Assembly (NCBI RefSeq): GCF_038397785.1
Contig: NZ_CP151642.1
Span: forward strand, 1,860,001 to 1,924,000
DNA: 64,000 nt
Direction: 5' to 3'
From: Salinibacterium sp. TMP30
GTDB taxonomy: Bacteria > Actinomycetota > Actinomycetes > Actinomycetales > Microbacteriaceae
Every line of letters begins with the position of its first letter. The first letter of the stretch is position 1. The position numbers and the translations under genes are program-made. Shown piece by piece: positions 60,282-64,000 of this stretch. The notes beneath the pieces were generated by a model. That model did no database searches. It saw only the letters and a list, made by a program, of their open reading frames with translations, and was not told the DNA's origin.

Positions 60282-61826
60282 CTAGCTCCGGGGCTCATCG
60301 CGTCCGTCGAGCGCGAGGAGTTCCTCTTCGACGGCGCCGCCATAGCCTTCCTGTTGCGGATCTCTGTGCAGCCCACCTGAGATCGCATACTTCTCCTCTG
60401 GCGAGAGCACGAGACGCTTGCGTCCATACAGCGCGAAGATGATCAGCATGACGATATAAACCACGGCGATCGCGGCGATCGCCGGTCGTGCCGGTTCGTT
60501 GATGAAGAACCCGAAGAAAATCGCGAGCGAGAGAACACCAGCGATGATTGCGCCGGGAACACCCCAGGGGCTCCGATACGGACGGCTCGCGTTCGGGAAC
60601 TTCTTACGCAGGATAAGGAACGAGACCATCTGAAGGACGTAAGCGATTACCGCACCCCATACGGCGATGTTCAGGACGATCGCGCCAGCGACGCCTTCTG
60701 CACCGCCGAGCGAATCCACGAGCACCAACGCCACGAATCCGATGATGGCACCCACGAGCAGTGCAACTGCTGGGGTCTGGCGCTTACCTGTTAGCGACAG
60801 GAACTTCGGGTAGTAGCCAGCCCGCGAGAGCGAGTACATGTTGCGCCCGTAGGCAAACATGATCCCCTGCAGCGACGCGAGCAGCCCGACCAGGGCGAAC
60901 AGTGCGAGCGCGGCGGCGATCTGATCGCCGACGATGGCGCGGAACCCGTCGAGGAGAGGCTCGCCCGAGCTTGCGATCGTAGACGCACCGACAACGCCCG
61001 TGTTCAGGAAGAGCACCAGCAGACCAGTGATGATCAAGGTGGTGCGGGCGATCAGTCCTGCTTTGGGGATGTCGCGAACGGGGTTGTGCGCCTCTTCAGC
61101 CGCGAGTGGGAGCTCCTCGATGCCGAGGAAGAACCACATCGCGTAGGGAAGCGCGAACAAGATCGGGATCACACCGTGCGGCAGGAACGACGATTGGCCA
61201 GGATCGGGAGCGATATCGAAGAGGTTGTCCCAGCTGAACAGCCCAGAGAATGCCGCCATTGCCGAGAACACGAGAAGGATAGCGATCGAGATGATGGCCA
61301 CAATTATCGCGAACTTAAAGGAGATGGCAGCGCCGGCGGAGTTGAGCGCAATGAAAACGATGTACAGGATCAGCCACCAGACTGGTGCCGGCAGCGAGAA
61401 GCCCAGCAGCTCACTGGTGATGAAGTCCGCGTAGCCCGCTGAGAAATAAACGATAACAGCGGTGGTGGCGACGTATTCGATCGTCTCGGCAAGGCCGGTG
61501 ACGAAACCACCCCACGGCCCCATTGCCGCACGGGCGAAGGAATAGGCGCCTCCCGTGTGCGGCATTGCCGAGGCCATCTCTCCGATGCTAAAAATCATGC
61601 CGTAATACATGAAAATGAGGAGCGCGAAAGCGATCAGCATTCCCCCGAAACCGGCAAAGCCGATGCCGAAGTTCCAGCCCGAGAAGTCCCCGGAGATGAC
61701 GGCTGCTACGGCGAGGCCCCAGAGGCCCCAAATACCAGCAGTGCGTTTGAGGGTGCGCTTCTCGAAATACCCAGCCTCAGCCGTGGTGTACTTCACCCCG
61801 GAGACGTTCAGTGTGTCTTTGGACAT
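60282..61826 (-). CDS. APC superfamily permease, ethanolamine-permease-like
   Basis: 514 residues from ATG 61826 with AAAGGA upstream. About 12 spans; GIWGLWGLAVAAVISGDFSGWNFGIGF at the first helix and SIGEMASAMPHTGGAYSFARAAMGPWGGFVTGLAETIEY are much like ethanolamine permeases (Eat/EutP-type) and related amine importers. The divergent neighbour is a glutamine-synthetase-like gene of the GlnA4 branch, which in Streptomyces glutamylates ethanolamine, so ethanolamine or a monoamine is a plausible cargo. Confidence 0.9.
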   Translation of the reverse strand: MSKDTLNVSGVKYTTAEAGYFEKRTLKRTAGIWGLWGLAVAAVISGDFSGWNFGIGFAGFGGMLIAFALLIFMYYGMIFSIGEMASAMPHTGGAYSFARAAMGPWGGFVTGLAETIEYVATTAVIVYFSAGYADFITSELLGFSLPAPVWWLILYIVFIALNSAGAAISFKFAIIVAIISIAILLVFSAMAAFSGLFSWDNLFDIAPDPGQSSFLPHGVIPILFALPYAMWFFLGIEELPLAAEEAHNPVRDIPKAGLIARTTLIITGLLVLFLNTGVVGASTIASSGEPLLDGFRAIVGDQIAAALALFALVGLLASLQGIMFAYGRNMYSLSRAGYYPKFLSLTGKRQTPAVALLVGAIIGFVALVLVDSLGGAEGVAGAIVLNIAVWGAVIAYVLQMVSFLILRKKFPNASRPYRSPWGVPGAIIAGVLSLAIFFGFFINEPARPAIAAIAVVYIVMLIIFALYGRKRLVLSPEEKYAISGGLHRDPQQEGYGGAVEEELLALDGRDEPRS

Positions 61827-61997
61827 CCTGTTTCCTTTGCGCTCTGGTTGCATGCAGCGACGGGTCGGGCACACAACGCTGTGAGAATACCTGCGATGAC
61901 TATACGGCGATCAATGGTTGTTGACTACCCATAACCAACATAATTTTTGCCTGTTGCCGGGATATTTCTTCCGACATCTCGGACATATCTGTGATCT

Positions 61998-62019
61998 AAT
62001 GGTCGAAAAGTGCACCATT
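61998..62019. promoter_or_regulatory. Inverted repeat upstream of the second glutamine-synthetase-like gene
   Basis: AATGGT (61998-62003) and ACCATT (62014-62019) separated by 10 bases; 26 bases before the start. It does not match the GATA dyads, suggesting a different regulator. The 218-bp gap around it has no other gene that I can support. Confidence 0.45.
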
Positions 62020-62044
62020 TGGCTTGCTCAACGAGGAGAAGTTC

Positions 62045-63412
62045 ATGACACCCCGCTCCGGAAACCTCACGCTCGATGAACTGTCAGCAGACGTCGCCAC
62101 TGGCGCGATTGACACGGTTCTTGTTGCCTTCACCGACATGCAGGGACGGCTGGTGGGAAAGCGACTCTCGGCGAGACTCTTCCTCGAGGATGCCGCCTCT
62201 CACGGAGCGGAGTGCTGCAACTATCTGCTCGCCGTCGACGTCGACATGAATACTGTCGACGGCTATGCGATGTCGAGTTGGTCGCGCGGCTACGGAGACA
62301 TGGTGATGCTGCCCGATCTGGCGACTCTCCGTCGTGCGCCTTGGCTTCCGGGCACCGCGCTCGTCACTGCTGATCTCCGCTGGCACGACGACTCCCCTGT
62401 TGCTCCTTCACCCCGTCAGATCCTTAAGGCCCAGCTCGAGCGTCTCGCCGAGCGCGGCCTCGACACTTTTGTCGCGACGGAGCTCGAATTCATCGTCTTC
62501 GATGACAGCTACCGGGAGGCGTGGAAGAAGGGATACCGCGCACTCTCCACCGCCAGCGACTACAACATTGACTACAACGTGCTGGCATCGACTCGAATGG
62601 AGCCGCTCCTCCGCGACATCCGGAACGGTATGGATGGCGCCGGGATGTACTGCGAGGGCGTTAAAGGCGAGTGCAACCTCGGTCAGCAGGAGATCGGATT
62701 CCGCTACGCGTCCGCACTAGACACCTGCGACAACCATTCGATCTACAAGAACGGCGCCAAGGAAATCGCTGACGCCCACGGTAAGAGCCTCACCTTCATG
62801 GCGAAGTACGACGAGCGCGAAGGCAACAGTTGCCACATTCACATCAGTCTGCGGGGAACAGATGGCACTGCGGTCTTTGCCGACAAGGATGCCGAACACG
62901 GCATGTCAAAAATGTTCCGGCACTTCATCGCTGGCCAGCTCGCCGTAATGCGGGAGTTGACCCTCTTCTCGGCGCCGAACATCAACTCCTATAAGCGCTA
63001 CGTACCGGGAAGCTTCGCCCCAACAGCGCTGGCGTGGGGAATGGACAACCGCACCTGCGCGCTGCGCGTAGTTGGCCAGGGTCTGGGAATGCGCGTCGAG
63101 AACCGCGTACCCGGTGGTGACGTCAATCAGTATCTGGCAGTCAGTGCCCTCATCGCGGCTGGTCTCTATGGCATCGACAACGAGCTTGAGCTCGAGGACG
63201 CCTACGAGGGCAACGCGTACGCGAGCGACGTCGCTCGCGTGCCGGCCACGCTGAGGGAAGCCGCGGAACTCTTCGCGTCGTCAACGTTTGCTCGCGAGGC
63301 ATTTGGCGACGAAGTCGTCGACCATTACCTCAACAACGCCGCGATCGAGTTGGCAGCCTACGACTCTGCAGTGACCGACTGGGAAAAGGTGCGCGGCTTT
63401 GAGCGTCTCTGA
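62045..63412 (+). CDS. Glutamine synthetase-like gamma-glutamylamine synthetase (PuuA/GlnA4-like)
   Basis: 455 residues from ATG 62045 (GAGGAG six bases upstream). N-terminal TVLVAFTDMQGRLVGKRL is the GS beta-grasp; metal ligands lie in VATELEFIVF, GECNLGQQEIGFRYA and EGNSCHIHISLRG; the C-terminal NSYKRYVPGSFAPTALAWGMDNRTCALRV closes the site. It lacks the GlnA adenylylation site. The branch is that of PuuA and Streptomyces GlnA4, which glutamylate putrescine and ethanolamine respectively. Overlaps the downstream PuuD-like gene by 14 bases. Confidence 0.9.
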   Translation: MTPRSGNLTLDELSADVATGAIDTVLVAFTDMQGRLVGKRLSARLFLEDAASHGAECCNYLLAVDVDMNTVDGYAMSSWSRGYGDMVMLPDLATLRRAPWLPGTALVTADLRWHDDSPVAPSPRQILKAQLERLAERGLDTFVATELEFIVFDDSYREAWKKGYRALSTASDYNIDYNVLASTRMEPLLRDIRNGMDGAGMYCEGVKGECNLGQQEIGFRYASALDTCDNHSIYKNGAKEIADAHGKSLTFMAKYDEREGNSCHIHISLRGTDGTAVFADKDAEHGMSKMFRHFIAGQLAVMRELTLFSAPNINSYKRYVPGSFAPTALAWGMDNRTCALRVVGQGLGMRVENRVPGGDVNQYLAVSALIAAGLYGIDNELELEDAYEGNAYASDVARVPATLREAAELFASSTFAREAFGDEVVDHYLNNAAIELAAYDSAVTDWEKVRGFERL

Positions 63413-64000
63413 TCGGCCCGTTATCGGCCTGACCACCTACCTCGAACAGTCACAGACCGGCGTCTGGGATGTTCCAGCAGCGTTCCTTCCGAAGGCATAC
63501 TTCGAGGCCGTGACGCGAGCCGGTGGCATCGCGGTTTTGCTTCCGCCTCAGCCGGTCAGCCCTGAAATCGCCCGCCGGGTACTCCACGGACTCGACGGAC
63601 TGATTATCACCGGTGGCAAGGATTTCAACCCGGCGCGCTACGGCCAAGAACCCCACGCGACAACGGACGAACCTCGGCTCGACCGCGACGCCTGGGAAGA
63701 CGAGCTCCTTCGCCAGGCGCTCGATGCTGACCTTCCCTTCCTCGGCATTTGTCGGGGCGCACAAGTGCTCAATGTTGCGCTCGGCGGCACCCTGCACCAG
63801 CACCTCCCCGACATCGTCGGTCACACGAGATATCAGGCCGGCGGAGGAATCTTCACGCACGTGCCGGTCGAGCTCGAGGGGGATTTGCTCACCCGGGCGA
63901 TGCTCGGTGGCCAGCCTGAACCGCTGGTCGTCCCGTTATACCATCACCAGTCCATCGACCGCCTCGCCGAGGGACTCGTTGTCACGGCGCGCACCAGCGA
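63399..64000 (+). CDS. Gamma-glutamyl hydrolase / PuuD-like class I amidotransferase (partial, runs off the right edge)
   Basis: About 200 codons are visible from a TTG at 63399, with GGGAAAAGG about ten bases upstream. This frame overlaps the synthetase end by 14 bases. Sequence: IGLTTYLEQSQTGVWDVP at the start, then DGLIITGGKDFNPARYGQ, the nucleophile LGICRGAQVLNVALGG (C118) and the histidine region VVPLYHHQSID. This is the peptidase C26/PuuD pattern: it would release glutamate and the oxidised amine product from gamma-glutamyl intermediates. The GS/PuuD pair implies a gamma-glutamylated amine pathway; the oxidase and aldehyde dehydrogenase are not in view unless they lie to the right. Confidence 0.9.
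   Translation, partial: MSVSDRPVIGLTTYLEQSQTGVWDVPAAFLPKAYFEAVTRAGGIAVLLPPQPVSPEIARRVLHGLDGLIITGGKDFNPARYGQEPHATTDEPRLDRDAWEDELLRQALDADLPFLGICRGAQVLNVALGGTLHQHLPDIVGHTRYQAGGGIFTHVPVELEGDLLTRAMLGGQPEPLVVPLYHHQSIDRLAEGLVVTARTS

Noticed and set aside
1-64000. Insertion sequences, prophage genes, toxin-antitoxin or restriction systems
   Set aside because: No transposase, integrase, phage structural, toxin or restriction/methylase motifs were recognised in the frames.

Overview
This 64 kb window looks like chromosomal DNA from a high-GC Gram-positive bacterium (Actinomycetota), most likely the family Microbacteriaceae. That placement is an inference. It rests on the roughly 60% GC composition, a DUF3039 protein, a DUF2510 protein, an rph-rdgB-murI neighbourhood, TadABC genes, frequent GTG/TTG starts, and many genes whose start codon lies 6-7 nt after a TANNNT -10 box (leaderless architecture). 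I saw no phage, insertion sequence, CRISPR array or rRNA. One tRNA-Leu(UAG) is present. No gap without a gene exceeds about 220 bases.

Layout. 0-5.7 kb: a BCCT transporter running off the left edge, a Gfo/Idh/MocA oxidoreductase, and a tadA-tadB-tadC operon without visible pilin genes. 5.8-10.7 kb: ArsR-SulP pair, GH1 beta-glucosidase, MarR regulator, and a DMT transporter that seems to have lost an internal segment. 10.8-14.6 kb: a small GTPase/roadblock/DUF2510 cluster behind a structured leader, then a PadR/membrane-protein pair. 14.6-22.3 kb: a clavaminate-synthase-like oxygenase, tRNA-Leu, and a GntR / polar-amino-acid ABC importer / 2-hydroxyacid dehydrogenase / ThDP decarboxylase catabolic cluster. 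22.5-31.1 kb: housekeeping (DedA, HEAT protein, RdgB, RNase PH, MurI, PncB, DUF3039) and an ABC exporter whose ATPase has a ~300-residue low-complexity head. 31.2-40.7 kb: cell-surface glycopolymer genes (nucleotidyltransferase, TagG/TagH-type ABC exporter, CDP-glycerol-type transferase, two GT2 enzymes, CDP-alcohol phosphotransferase) interrupted by a DEAD-box helicase. 40.8-46 kb: HtrA protease, two exported proteins, an aminotransferase and an omega-amidase-like hydrolase.

46-64 kb is the most interesting part: a catabolic island. One minus-strand operon encodes an aldehyde dehydrogenase (HpaE-like), HpaD-like extradiol dioxygenase, an FAH-family (HpaG-like) enzyme, a [3Fe-4S] ferredoxin and a ferredoxin reductase. 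The divergent operon carries a cytochrome P450 (whose electrons the ferredoxin pair can supply), a group II PLP decarboxylase and a cupin. Next come a class I glutamine amidotransferase, a glutamine-synthetase-like (gamma-glutamylamide synthetase) gene, an acetoacetate-decarboxylase-family protein and an APC permease. A second module has an ethanolamine-permease-like APC transporter, a second glutamine-synthetase-like gene and a PuuD-type hydrolase cut by the right edge. A MarR gene sits at the P450/ALDH divergence. Closely related 18-bp dyads, four of them centred on GATA, occur before at least four transcription units, suggesting one regulon joining aromatic ring cleavage, P450 oxidation, and amine import/gamma-glutamylation.
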